Of a DNA stretch of 64,000 nucleotides, positions 34,942 to 47,200 are shown one piece after another. Numbering within the stretch: position 1 is the first letter of the stretch; each line of letters begins with the position of its first letter. The stretch spans positions 22,165,537 to 22,229,536 of the forward strand of contig CP093829.1 in NCBI GenBank assembly GCA_033063855.1. Reading direction: 5' to 3'. The DNA comes from Smittia aterrima. Its lineage: Eukaryota; Arthropoda; Insecta; Diptera; Chironomidae. Under the pieces are notes generated by a model. That model saw only the letters and a list, made by a program, of their open reading frames with translations. It ran no database searches and was not told where the DNA came from. The translations under genes were made by a program, and so were the position numbers.

Positions 34942-37900
34942 TTACATTAACGAACATGACTTTGGGTTAGTTTTTGCAATTGTGTCATCATCGTTCTCTG
35001 AAATCACATTGTCCGCACTTTTACAAGATAATCCTTTTCCTTTGTCCTTCATGTTTGCCATCCACTTCTTGATCTTTCCTTTTGTTAAGTGACCATTAGA
35101 CTTCTCGGCATTAATCTTGTTTTCTTCCTTAATGTACTCTTCTAAGCTATCGTCACTTCCATGATTCTCCATTGTCGAAGTAGAAACATCGTCGTCGTCA
35201 TTGAACAAATCCTCGTCACGATCGACAATTCCATTCTCGTCGAGATCTTCGTCAGTGGTCGTAGACTTTGCCCGTCTCGCACGAGGCATTGGAGTTTTCT
35301 TTCTTTCAATTGGTTTAGGATCGTCGTCGAAGTTCTCGTCGACGATTATCCTGACAGAACCATTTCTTATTTGCGCTCCTAGATTAAAAAGTTTCGTCAA
35401 TTTACTTTTAGATTCATAATAATGAAAGATAACCTACCATCCGGTGTGTCGTGGATGATCTTATCAACTCCATTATCAATGTAACGAATCTTTGAACGTT
35501 TCGCTGAACACTTTTGAGCTGACGAGCCTCCTGATGACTCAGTGTCTTTGCATTCGAGAGTTGTTGCTCTCGATCCTGAGTTGTGCAATGAACTTTCCAT
35601 ATCAATCACTGAAATCTTATCTTCATTCTCAAAAATCGTGGAGCGAAGTTCTTCTCCTGTGTCGGGCTCTTGATAATTTTCTTCGCCATTTCCCATTCCT
35701 GTGATCGGCTTGAAGTTGATTGTATAAGTTTGATTAAGCATTGGATCGTTTCCATTAACATCTTCATTTCGCATCATTGTCGAGACAATGACGTGCTGAG
35801 CTCCTGAATTGATGTCGACCACTTGAAGATTCTTTAACTTTCCTGATTCAACTAAAATTGAATCGTGCTTTAGTAGAGAGAAGCATTTGCCGTCCTCGGT
35901 CATAACAGAGACAAAATTAATTCCCGGAGCCACCTTAACAACCTTTTCTGTCAGCTCAGGGAATTTTAGCTCGTCAAACCGCAAATCCATAATATTTCGA
36001 AAGTCATTCGACTTGAAAACCAAACCACATTCAGTGACGAGATAAATACTCTCATCATCGGCGGTCGCAATGAAGAGTTGTGTGATTGTAGAATTTGTTA
36101 TAGGCTCGCGGATTTTAGTGAATGTCGGGATTGTCGTCGAGCCAAACTTTCCAACAATGTAAAGATCATTGAACTCTGCGGTTAAAAATAAATCGAATCA
36201 ATTCGTGAATAGAGTGCGAGATTTACTCGTTAGTCGTTACCAGTTACAACACATGTCGATAGTTTTCCGCATTCCATAAACTTTATCGGCTCACCGTCCT
36301 CTGCTTCGAAGAACACATCTGGTGCTCGAAGAACTTTGTACGAGTCGATTGTGGCGAGTTGATGGTGAGAATTGTAGCCCCAACCGAACAATTTATTTCT
36401 GGCCGCATTCAAAACCACGAAATGCTCATCTCCTGCTCTTAACGTCTCAAATTTGTCCTTAATCTTCGAGAACTCTTCTAATTCCACCGGGATCTCACAC
36501 ATATCGTGCAGGAACTTCCCATCCAAGCTCTCGACTTTTGCATTGAAAGGAAAAATATTTTTGCCGGCAAAGAAAAGTTTATTCGTGTCTGTAAAGGAAA
36601 AAGTCGATGGGATAAGCGATCGGAAACTTCAGCGGTTGTCATAAATCATTACCTGTTAGCAGGACAGAAAAGTTCAGTCCGAACTGAAAGTCCTTCACGG
36701 CATGTCCTAGTTTCTTGATGTGCTTCACACAAGACGGCTTCGTTACAATATTCTCACACGTTCCGATCGCCAACTGCCCGCAAGGGTTTTCACCCCACAC
36801 AAAGAGTCGACCCGATTCTGTTTCGGAGAATATAAATTTTTATTAAAAACATGCAAGGGAGAGCTTCGCAGTGTGTCATGTTGAGGTAGCTACGAGTCTC
36901 GCTGTTTCAGCTATAGAAACGAGTAAACTCGCTGAATATGAAGTCGATTTTCATTTATCATAAATTTTAATCAGTTAAAAACTCTTCATTAGCTATGCTC
37001 GTTGCGGCTTCAGTTCGAAAAATATTTGCACGCGGCCTAAATATATTGTTTTGTATCTTTTGATAATGCACACAACTCCCCACGGCAATCAAAGCCAAAT
37101 GCGCTCGACTCTGTTTCACATGCAACTAATAAATGATAATTAAAGTTTATGTTTACACTCGCTCCCATGCACCGGTCTGTTCAATAACACAAATAGATCG
37201 GCCGCAGCTAATAACGAATGGCTATTCTTGCTATCGAAAACCTCATTTCGACACCGACTCTGTTTGTCTCGGATTGAACAAATATTTATGATCGATTATT
37301 TTTTCGATCCACAAAAGGCTCTTTAGTTTCTCGTGGAATCACAACTTTGTGGTTTCAAGGATTGCGGTGGTGGATATGGACAGGAAGTGCATGTTGATGA
37401 AACTTGCACGCTAGCGGGCAGATAAATTAATTATTTATTTTGAGAGCAACGCAGTTGGTTATTCTGAACGTAGGGAGACAATTTACCTACGTGTTTCAAA
37501 GTTATTGGAGAGTTGGTAATGAGGTCTCGATGAATGGTGGTCGTGCTACGGCCAATCAGTGATTTGTAATGATAGTCAAAGTAATTAAAGCTTCATCGCA
37601 TTTCCATTAAAGAGAAAATAAAATAACTTCGCAATTTCAACAGTCGAGCGGTCAAGAAAGTTAAAAGACGTCGCTGAATTAACAAAACTGTCAGAATTTC
37701 CATAGCTAAGGACGTTACCCCTTCATTCTCACACGAAATTCTTGCAAAACACGAACGCCTAGACCAGCAAACGAAAAAATTCCACATCAAACATTCCGGG
37801 GTGCAAAAACATGCAAATTCCCAAACAGCATAAATATTTATGTTTGACGATTTGTTGTTGCTTTCGGTTGTCTGTGTTGAATTGTGTGTCGCCGCGTCGA

Positions 37901-39436
37901 TTGTTTACAGGAATTTAAAGTGAAAAGCTGCTCAGAGAAGAATAAATTTCATTCTCTCTTCATTGCTTGTTTATTTTTCTTAAGAGAAAGCGATGCATTA
38001 GATTGATGAATTTTCGAGAAAAGACAGAAAATGAAATCCGAGCAAATTCGATTTTAATGTTTTTCTTATCGAGAAGAAGCGAAACGAGAGAAATAAGAAA
38101 ACATGTTGAACTTTCCTTTAGAATTTTCCCCTGAGTGCGAGAGATTTTCCGGCCGACTCTTCCCGTCGTTGTCGAAATGTTTATACATCTACCGCTATTG
38201 ATAAAACACTTTTTGTTGCCTTCATGCCGCTTGTTTATACTTTTCTCTCTCTCTCTCTCTCTACCGCTAAACTTTTTCCGGCTCCTTTGTTCGAGCATAC
38301 TTTTCTTCCCCTTTTGGGAAATTCTAATGAAACTTTTGCCTTTCGGGATCAGCGAAGCACTTCACCTGGGAAAACTAAAGCTTTATGTCTCCAGCAAACA
38401 AAGGAATTCAATTAAAATTAGGGGAGGAATTGCAATTGGCCTATGGCACACTAAGGAACAATTGAGCTTTCAGTGGCTGAAATATGCGTTTGTTCCCATT
38501 TTCATTTCAAGGCTTTCAATTTGTGCGTGAAGAAAAAAGTTCTTTGAAGAAATCAAAGCTAAAAGGAACCGTTAATTATTCTAGATAAGGCTGGGTAAGG
38601 CCAAGTGGAAGGGGGAACGTTAACGTTATTGAATTTCTTTTACTTTTTTTTCTTGTTTCTTCGAGGGTCGCGCAAGATTTCCTTTTCGTTTCACCTTACG
38701 ACACACTTCGAAGCTAAATTAAAAGCTTGAACACTCGCTTCAAAAAATTCATTTTGAATTTCAGCGAGAGCCCGCGTCGTCAGGGGAAGAAGTCAAAAAA
38801 TTAAATTACCACAAATGACTCCGCTCTGATTACGTCCGCAAATTAATCTCTTAATTTTGTCCTTTTTGATGAAAAAATAATTATTATCGTTTCCATCTCC
38901 GGAAATGGTGAGATGCGATCGTCCAAATGCAAAAACAGCTCCGGTCTCTGAAAGTTTTTAATAATTTAGCGTCTCGATTTGCCGGCTTTCGTATTTTTTT
39001 TTATGCTCGACGTGTTTGTTGTCATCGAGTCGTGAAATTCACCTGGGACATCCATAATTTCCGCTCTTCAAACGCTTCACAAGGTTGTGATAGAATTTTT
39101 TTGTTTAACTCATCAACAAATTCCGCGCTAGAATTTTCATCTAGAGCGCTATAAAAAATCTCATTGCTCGGTGGGCTTTAGCCGCAAACTTTTCACATAA
39201 ACTTCACTGTTTCAAAAATTCCAATTAAGTCTCAATGGACTAGCTTGTTTGTCTAAAAGCTTGAAACTTGTTTTCGACGTCCACACAGTTGAAACGTCCA
39301 CCTAAAACTAAAAGCACTCACTTTTTATTGTGCTGGAAGCGAGTAAGCGTTGAAAATTGATGGTATTCGTTGTTGTCGAACCTGTGAGCTTAGTAACGGC
39401 CGCCGCGAATGGGGGAGAACTTGAAATTGGAATCAT
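34942..39436 (-). CDS. RPGR: RPGR-like RCC1-domain protein with C-terminal CaaX box
   Basis: Likely homologue of the ciliary GTPase regulator RPGR. Exons 39436-39382, 38947-38810, 36817-36653, 36588-36241, 36175-35438 and 35378-34942 join in consistent phase (626 aa). The start of the RCC1 propeller is the best match: TGAVFAFGRSHLT parallels vertebrate SGAVFTFGKSKF, followed by a CGRNQSGVICGESGRLFVWG block and NPCGQLAIG. Later blades are degenerate (LFGWGYNSHHQLATIDSYKV; ECGKLSTCVVTG; TECGLVFKSND). After about residue 370 the chain is acidic and low-complexity. It ends KSCSLM, a CaaX box whose final Met predicts farnesylation, as constitutive RPGR also ends in a prenylation motif and is handled by PDE6D. 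Exon 1 (MIPISSSPPFAAAVTKLTE) rests on a weak GTTCGA donor and is less certain. An AATAAA begins directly after the stop. Confidence 0.85.
36818..38809. other. Intron 2 of the RPGR-like gene
   Basis: About 2 kb without recognisable coding sequence on either strand. It contains a (CT)n tract at 38244-38262. Confidence 0.6.
38244..38262. repeat. (CT)n microsatellite
   Basis: Uninterrupted CT dinucleotide run within an intron. Confidence 0.85.
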
Positions 39437-40010
39437 TTTACGTCATTGTTGTGTGTGTGTGTATAAGTGAAAAATGAGTTTACTCGCGACTTTTGACGGC
39501 AAAACAAGTGTTTTATTCGCTTCGTATACAACAAAAGAGAGCTTGACTAGCGAGGGTGACTTTCCAAAATTTTCTTTTTGCGCGGAATTTCCACACAAAA
39601 GTTTGAGCTTTTTTTGTTGTGACTGTGGCTGAGTGCATGGATAATTTGCGCCGCATATTGCTGGATTAAGTTGTAAGCTTCAGAGATTTTATTAATTGCT
39701 ACCTCAGTGGAAAAGCTCGTTGGGAAGTAATTCAAGTGCTGTCGCGTACAGAGCTTTTAGTGCATTTCGGTGGCGGATGAAAATGTAATTTCCTTCTCGC
39801 GCTTATGCGAGTAGATCGATGTAATTAGTCATTAATCATCGCGCAAATTGACTTTAGCAGGAAAATTGCAATCTCTCGTGACGTTAAGGATTTATTCGAG
39901 CGTCCATTGTCTCTACTTCGACCCAATTAAGAAATACCGCCGTAATTAAGGACATGCAAAGTGAATAGTGAGGATTTTGCTTCTTCTAATTGCAGAAACA
40001 AGGAACGATA

Positions 40011-42275
40011 ATGGATAATGGACGAGTGAAGTCCGCTCTTGTCGATACATCAAAGGCAGATCGGATCAGAGCCCGCGAATTGCTGAAGAGTGAACGCGAG
40101 AGGCAGTTTGGATTGCTCAAAAATTCAACGTTGCCAGTTGTTGAGCCGGATATGAGAATTGTAATGAATCTGAAGTGCGAGACATGCAACGAAGGTTCAG
40201 AAAGATTTACAAAACGCAACGATTGGATTATGGACTGCATTGACTTAAAAGCAAAGCTTAAAGCAAAGAAAGGCGTACTCGGACGTCTCAAGGAATTAAT
40301 CATCGAGCCCGATCCAACTATTGTTCATCCAGCTAACTTCGTAATGCTGAAAAACGTTCAAGCCAAATATCCAGATGTGCCAATCGTCTTTGTTATGAGA
40401 TCATGTCTGCCCGATATCGATCTACAACTTGTCGCAGATATTCTCGACCTTTACAATATCAAGATTCAAGCAATTATACCAGGGAACCCATATTCCGTTA
40501 AACCATCTGAGTCCATTTTGTCTTCGGTTCTTCAAAAACGTGGAAATATTCTTCTCGTTCTCGACGAGCTCGACCACTCAGATTTGGATTTAGTTTTGAA
40601 AGCTTGCAACTTTGGATTGGCTGTGAAAATTTTTATGCTTCCAATCACAATCAACTCGGATAATCATTTCAATGAATACAATCGTGGATTCATTAAAGTC
40701 AATTTTGTTGAGCCTTACACAGTCGCTGATATTTTGAAGCGAACAGATGCAGAAGATGATCCCGAGAAAGCCACCACGATGATATTTGATCACTTGAATT
40801 ATGATGTCACTATGAATTCTCCAATCATGACAACAAGCGTTGTAGCCTTTCTGCTGATGACAAAATTCCGAGAAGTTTCAACAACGCTCCAAGAGCTGTG
40901 CAAAGCTTCCGATGAGTTGTTTCAAATGCACCCGATGCTTGATTATGCTTTCGAAGGAGAAACAAAGGATGTCGTTAATGACGGAGTTGAAATATTGAGA
41001 GAGTATTTAGTCATCAAAGACAACTCAATCAAGATCATAGAAAAAGAAGACCCCGCAACACATTTATATTCTTACGCTCGAGCCTTAATGCCTTACTACC
41101 TTCACGAATCGATTATCATGCGATGCGCTAAAGAATTGAGAAAAGTGAAAGGAATTATTGACTACAATACTCTCATTAGTTATTCAGTCGAGCTTAGCGA
41201 AATGCTTCAATACGCAGTTCCAGTCTCTAAGCCTTGCCAAAATCTTGATTCATTAGTTCAAAATGCATTTGATGCTTTATGTACACAAGAATTTCTGCAC
41301 AAGCCAATGGCTCCAGTGATTGCCGAAAATCAAAGACGAGCAAGAGCTATGGCAAGGCAATATGATGATTCTGATGATGATGACGGTATTCCACGCGGAT
41401 ATGCTGGACGCAACCCAGAAGATGAAGTGACGATTGTCAATCAAGAAGCCGAAAAACTTGATGTTTTGGTCATTCCAATGATCGACGCTTACATTACAAT
41501 GGCTTACGGTTTAAAACTTTATCTTTGCTATGATGATTTTTTGGTTGAAAGCTTTATCCTGGAGTCGATCAAAATCATGGGCGAAGAAGTCTTTGATAAA
41601 ACTTGCAAGTACTATGAAAGCTGTTCAACTCTCTTGACTGCAAGTTGTTTGAAACATTTCGCGAAAAGAAAGTTTGTCGAAATTCAAGGGGAAATAATGG
41701 TCATTCATCCAGATCACAATAACCTCAACGCTGTCAAAACTATCATCCGCAATATGTTTCGGTTCCTTAAACCTGCACCTCGTGTGGGGACTCCAGTTAA
41801 CAACGGTCCTGTAGCGATAGCACAGGAGCCACAGATTCCAGTCAACAACGGTGCTTCCACTTCAAAGAATGTCCCAGTTCCTGCTCCAGTTAACAAAGGT
41901 GCTGTACCGAAAGCGCTGAAAGTTAAGATTCCAGTCAACAATGGCGCTTCTACTTCAAAGAATGTCCCAGTTCCTGATCCAGTTAACGACGGTCCTGCAG
42001 CGAAAACGCTGAAGGTTCAGATTCCAGTCAACAATGGCGCGTCCACTTCAAAGAATGTATCAGTTCCTGTTCCAGTTAACAAAGGACCTGTAGCGAAAGC
42101 GCTGAAGGTTCAGATTCCAGTCAACAATGGCGCGTCCACTTCAAAGAATGTATCAGTTCCTGTTCCAGTTAACAACGGTCTTGTAGCAATAGCACAGGAG
42201 CCACAGATTCCAGTCAACAACGGCGCTTCCAATTCAAAGAATGGCCATGCAGTTGTAAACTTGTTAAATGAATAA
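40011..42275 (+). CDS. Degenerate GNPAT-related acyltransferase-like protein with C-terminal repeat tail
   Basis: Single-exon 754-residue protein (an AATTGCAG 20 bp before the ATG suggests an upstream untranslated exon). Residues about 105-260 and 480-590 follow the layout of dihydroxyacetone-phosphate acyltransferase (GNPAT), the peroxisomal enzyme that starts ether-lipid synthesis: DVPIVFVMRSCLPDIDL, LYNIKIQAIIPGNPY, ACNFGLAVKIFMLPITINSD, GFIKVNFVEPYTV, then AYGLKLYLCYDDFLVESFIL and SSTLLTASCLKHFAKRKFVE. The active-site motifs are gone. The HX4D histidine is Ser/Cys (residues 131-132, no His nearby), the RRxFGG block is deleted, and the EGTRSR block reads LVLDELDHSDLDL. Catalysis is therefore unlikely. 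Residues 595-749 are five tandem 31-residue units (PVNNG...IPVNNGASTSKNV). No C-terminal PTS1 is visible (ends NLLNE). The codon pattern is intact, so it is probably expressed. The intronless frame suggests a retrocopy origin. The family match is from memory of GNPAT architecture. Confidence 0.7.
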   Translation: MDNGRVKSALVDTSKADRIRARELLKSERERQFGLLKNSTLPVVEPDMRIVMNLKCETCNEGSERFTKRNDWIMDCIDLKAKLKAKKGVLGRLKELIIEPDPTIVHPANFVMLKNVQAKYPDVPIVFVMRSCLPDIDLQLVADILDLYNIKIQAIIPGNPYSVKPSESILSSVLQKRGNILLVLDELDHSDLDLVLKACNFGLAVKIFMLPITINSDNHFNEYNRGFIKVNFVEPYTVADILKRTDAEDDPEKATTMIFDHLNYDVTMNSPIMTTSVVAFLLMTKFREVSTTLQELCKASDELFQMHPMLDYAFEGETKDVVNDGVEILREYLVIKDNSIKIIEKEDPATHLYSYARALMPYYLHESIIMRCAKELRKVKGIIDYNTLISYSVELSEMLQYAVPVSKPCQNLDSLVQNAFDALCTQEFLHKPMAPVIAENQRRARAMARQYDDSDDDDGIPRGYAGRNPEDEVTIVNQEAEKLDVLVIPMIDAYITMAYGLKLYLCYDDFLVESFILESIKIMGEEVFDKTCKYYESCSTLLTASCLKHFAKRKFVEIQGEIMVIHPDHNNLNAVKTIIRNMFRFLKPAPRVGTPVNNGPVAIAQEPQIPVNNGASTSKNVPVPAPVNKGAVPKALKVKIPVNNGASTSKNVPVPDPVNDGPAAKTLKVQIPVNNGASTSKNVSVPVPVNKGPVAKALKVQIPVNNGASTSKNVSVPVPVNNGLVAIAQEPQIPVNNGASNSKNGHAVVNLLNE
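41793..42257 (+). repeat. Five-copy 93-bp coding tandem repeat
   Basis: Five in-frame 93-bp units encode 31 residues each. Each unit has two half-repeats built on PVNNG/PVNKG and IPVNNGASTSKNV. Units 1 and 5 share an AIAQEPQ linker; units 2-4 share a K-x-LKV linker. Units 3 and 4 are almost identical at DNA level, which points to recent expansion. Confidence 0.9.
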
Positions 42276-42276
42276 A
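42271..42276 (+). terminator. AATAAA overlapping the stop codon of the GNPAT-like gene
   Basis: The TAA stop at 42273-42275 lies inside an AATAAA hexamer (42271-42276). Confidence 0.4.
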
Positions 42277-44249
42277 AATATTTTCTCGTTTTGCAATCGT
42301 TGGAGTCTGTTTCATTGCCGCCTTCCGCAGAAACCAGCCATCCATATTGCTATCGATTTCAGTGCGATACAGACGCGTGCCTGTTATCACTATCTACAAA
42401 ATCTTAATTGTATTTTCTCGTGAGCACGGAATGCTGTCTTCGTTATCATTTCACTCGATTTTGTTTCGCATTCGATTCGTTTTGAATTTTCCTTTTCAAC
42501 GTCGCAAAAGAGCTTTTCCGACGAAGCATGCAGAAGCTCTGTAATCTCCTTGACATCGTTGCGAAGGCTTTTACACAACTCACTGGAAATCAATCTAAAA
42601 TTAATCGACGAACGTATCTGAAGCGACATTTGCCTTAACGACCGACCGAGACAAAAAAAAGAATTTCCCTCTCAAAAAGAAAAGAGAAAACGCAACAAAG
42701 GCTGAATTAATTTTTAATTGAAATTTTGCCTCCGAAATTTTCCGAGCATTGAGAAGAGAAAGAACGAAATTAAGCTCGTCCGATGGAAAAGAAATGAAAT
42801 CGATAGAAAATTACTTGGATGAGCGACCTCGAGCTGCTTAAGGATGAAAAAAAAGAAGAAGAAATGTGCTTTCGTCTCGAGGTTTCTTCTTTCACTTGAG
42901 AACAAAGAACGCGAATGAGCTTCACGTTTCATTCTTAAAGTGTTCCATACCTTGTCGCTGGGATTTTCTCGTCAGTGACGTAAAGATTTCTTTGAGATCC
43001 CTTTGATTAACGACCAGAATGTGTAATTCCTTTCATATCTTTTACATCAATGTTGGAACCGTCCTACCCAACTTGCCTCGTTAATCCAAAAGGAAAATGC
43101 TGTAAATCAAAAAGCAAACAAAAGAAAATTCCACCGTTGCGTGTGAAGTGAGTAACAAATTCATTACCGTCTTAATTATGATTTGTGCGCTGCTGGCATA
43201 GCAGAAGGATCGAGAGCTTTTCGAAATCGGTTGAAAGCGAATGTGAAATCTGAAACTTGTTGAACTCAATGAGGAAAACTTTAACAGAGAAAGTTTTTAT
43301 TTGAAGCCAAGGAAAAAGGAAAGTTTTGAGAGCTCATGGACAAATCGAGATTGAGGACAAGAAGCATTAAGCTCTTGAAGAGCTTTTGAAAGTGCTGATC
43401 GCTCAATTGCAATTTTCAGAAGACGCTCACGCCTTCAAGCACGACTTACAAACGTACAATTGTTGTCAACGCTTCGTGGATAATGCTCGAGTGTTGTTCC
43501 TCTTCAGGCGACAACATTCTAACTTATCTCTCTTCCCCTCTTTTCCTTCCTCGTTCACACTCGCCTGACAGCCCTTCGACATGACTTTCAATTAAATGTT
43601 CCATCCATTGTTGTTGAACAAGCTGTAGCGACATGTTTTAAACAATAAATTATTTTTTAAGTTAAAACTTTGTCCGTTCCAAGGCAGACGAAAAATTTTT
43701 TGCTCGCTTTTCCTCATTACAATTAATTTTGGTTACGACACCCACATTAATGTCATAATCTCTCGTTCAGGTAGCATATGTATGACCTGGATTTGCCAGC
43801 TCTTCCCACGACTAAGCGACGACGCAGGGCAATTTAAATTCAAATGGACACAAATTGGTTCATGAATCTTTTATCAGTTTTGTTGAAAATTTCTTCCTTA
43901 GACGCGCTTGTTTGACCTTCTTTCCACTTTCACGGAATTAGAGTCGCAATTCCATCCTAACCCTCAACGCCTTTCTAAGCAGGCTCGATTACTTTTATTA
44001 TCGCTTGGCGGAGCTTTCATCCCTAGACGCAATTAAATCACATTCTTTTTCGAGTTTACAAGGGCTTGACACGTTCTTCGAAGCCACAAATAATTTCTTT
44101 AGACGATGAAAGTAATCAAACTCGTTGAATACACGAACTTGTTTGGTTCACGACTATGCTTAGCTTTTGGTGTCATGGACAATCGAGTGGGAAATCGGGG
44201 CAGCTGACGCAATTTAATTATTTATTCATTTCTGTCCTTTTCATTGCAG
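42277..44249. other. Intergenic DNA upstream of HTATSF1
   Basis: No gene recognised. The last bases (TTTTCATTGCAG before the ATG at 44250) look like an acceptor, so part of this stretch may be an intron in the HTATSF1 leader. Confidence 0.5.
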
Positions 44250-47200
44250 ATGGATAATGAACCAACGAACGACGTCGAAGCGCCGGAAGCTACATTAGAC
44301 GAGAAAGACGAAGCAGAAGAAAAGAAGCCACAAGAGTCAAGTGAGAATGTGACGTACGATGAGAATGGAGAAGCAATTTTCACCGACACGGCAACAAGCT
44401 ATAAGTATAAATGGTGTAAGGAGACGAGTCAATGGAAGCCAATTGAGAATGAACATTACAAGTGGTGTACTGAAAGCGAGAAATGGATTCCGAAAGCGAG
44501 CGCTGAAAATGAATACTTTCGATGGAACGAAGAGACGAAACAGTGGGTGCCTAAAATGACACAAGGCAGCAATAGCGAGGGAGTTGTTTACGGCTTCGAT
44601 GAAAAAGAAAATTGTCACACGTATACCGATAAAGACGGAGCTGTCTTCTTCTTTGATAACGAGAAGAAGGCTTGGATACCTAGGGTCGATGACGACTTTC
44701 TCGCTGTCTATCAAATGAATTATGGATTCATCGATAACACAACGAAACCCACAGAGACAACTCAAGCGGAGACACCACAACCAGCTGTTGTGGAAAACAT
44801 TGATCAATCTACAAATGTTGGACCGGAATCAAGCAACGCGAAGAAGCGAAAAGCTCCTGTCGTTCCGCCGAAATGGTTTGAGGTCGCCCCGGAGCAAAAT
44901 ACAAAAGTTTACGTCTCTAATCTTCCACTTGACGTGACGGAAGAAGAATTCGGAGAAGTAATGGCCAAGTGCGGAATGGTCATGAAGGATTTGAAAAGTG
45001 GAAAGTTGAAGTTGAAGCTTTACCGTGACCAGAGTGGGGATCTGAAAGGCGACGGATTATGTCATTACATTAAGGTAAGTTGATCAATCAGACTTCCATT
45101 CGACTGAAAATCCATTTATTCCTTTCATTCTTTTATTTTCATTAACTTCCTTAAAGATTTTTCTCTCTCTCTCTCTCTCTCTAACATCTAAAGGAAAAGA
45201 TTTTCTTTTTTATTTTCTAACTTCTACTTTTTCATTTTATTGTGTGCTTGAATCCTTTCTTTGAACAAATCCTGAATGAAGAAGAATTAATGGTGTGAAG
45301 TTTCGACTCTTTATAACTTCTTAAATATCTTTTGGCGCTGTCGTCGCTGTTCTCATTACAACGACTCGGAGTTTCGTTAGTTAATTTCCATTCCATGAAT
45401 CTCGATGAAAGAGTTTCGGAAACATGCAAATTTAATTTAAATTCAAATGCCAGTCGTCGTCGTCGTTCGAGGGTTTTGAGATGGCGGACACAGCGCTGTA
45501 AAAATTTATTGCTAATTTCTATTTTAAAACTACTTTTTTTATTTTCGAGAGACAAGGAAAAGTTAATCTTTGAGATTGTGGAGTGAATGAAAGAAAAGTT
45601 TCTTATTAACTTCTTAGTCTGCTTGAGAGACTTCGCTTGAATGGAACGGAAGGTTTGAATGGTTTACATTATGGCATCTGAATGAGAGATTATTTACAAA
45701 AATAAAACTTAAAATTACTTTTTCTTTCCACTCTCCTCTTCCGCATGGACTGCGCTCGCCCTTAATCGCAATACGAGAGAAAAGATTTAAAGTTTTATTG
45801 AACGGAACGCTGCACTGAGTGCTGGGTTGAGTGTTGGAGTAAAGCGATGGAGAAAGATTTACGGGATCGTGTCATTGATGCTCTTGTTCTTTAGAGCTTT
45901 ACGCTCTGCCTTCAATTTCAAGTATTCGAGCTTCTCCTCATCTGACAGCTTCGATAGTTTCTGTCGAACATTCTCCAAACGTTGTTTCTGAAACGAATGA
46001 ACCGAACACGAGTTATTGCAAGGAATTACCATAACAGACTTAATTTACCTTCTCTAATACTCTCGCGGACATTTGTGCTGAACTTTGCGTTGAACTCTCG
46101 ACCGCTCTCAATGGTTCTGGTGTTGATGATGTGACATAAGCTCTCGTAGTTGTTTCCGGTGGATATGTTGTCGTTGACGTTGTTGTTGTTGAGGTGGTGG
46201 TGGGATATGGTGTAGTAGAAGTTGTTCGATAAACCTTTGGCTGTCGATTATCGTAGTGATTATGTCGATGGTGATTTGGAGGGAAAACTTCCAAAATTGA
46301 GTTTGGATGTGGAGTTGTGACGGTTGTCGTGCCTCTTCGTGTTCCATTTTTTCGTCGAGCCGATTTATTCTGCTTGAAGCTGCCTAAATCGACGTTTCCT
46401 GTCAGGTTTAGTGTCTTATTTTCCCTTTCCCTGGTTGTCTGCTGTTTCTTGTTTCGTCGTAATTTATTCTGAGCTATCGCATCGCGAGTCAGAACCTCCG
46501 GTGGATTGATTTCGTTGCTGGTGATCGCCTTGTATTGAGGGATTTGGTTACTTTCCTGTGGAGATTGATCTCTCGCTTGATTTGCATTCGGTCGCTTTGA
46601 AGTGGCGCGATAATACTCCCTGAAATTGAAAGCGAGTACTTTACGCTCGTGATCTTACGATTCACGGTTTCAATTTACCTTCGATTTCCCGTGCTGCCGT
46701 TTGTTGTAACGTAAACTTGAATTTCATTAGCGAACTGCCCCGGGAATGTTTCATTCCATTTTGCATAAATTCTTTGACGGCTCCGCTCACTAACGTACGG
46801 CATTCGATGTTGGCAGAGATAAAAGTGCTTCTCAAAGCACAGCTTGGCAGACCATCTGTGCAGATTGCGTGAAGAAGAAAAAGCAATTTAAAGACTTTGA
46901 TGAAATTGTCGTTTGCGGAGCATGGCAAGGCTTTTGTTGGAAAACGAAGATTATTTTTCATTATTCTACCTCATGCGAAAGAAATTAATTTCGTTCACAA
47001 CAATGAAGGCAATGCGATATTAAATGAAGTGGATGGACGGACGTTACCTGTATTTCAAGTCGGGATTGAGAACAGCGCAGTTGTATTTGAGGTCTTCCCT
47101 GGAAAAGGATAAACAAGTTTGTTGTACTTCTCAAATGAAATTCGAAACTCATGTACAATCGGATGCTTACCCAGGTTTCATTTGACTGAATGATTGATAG

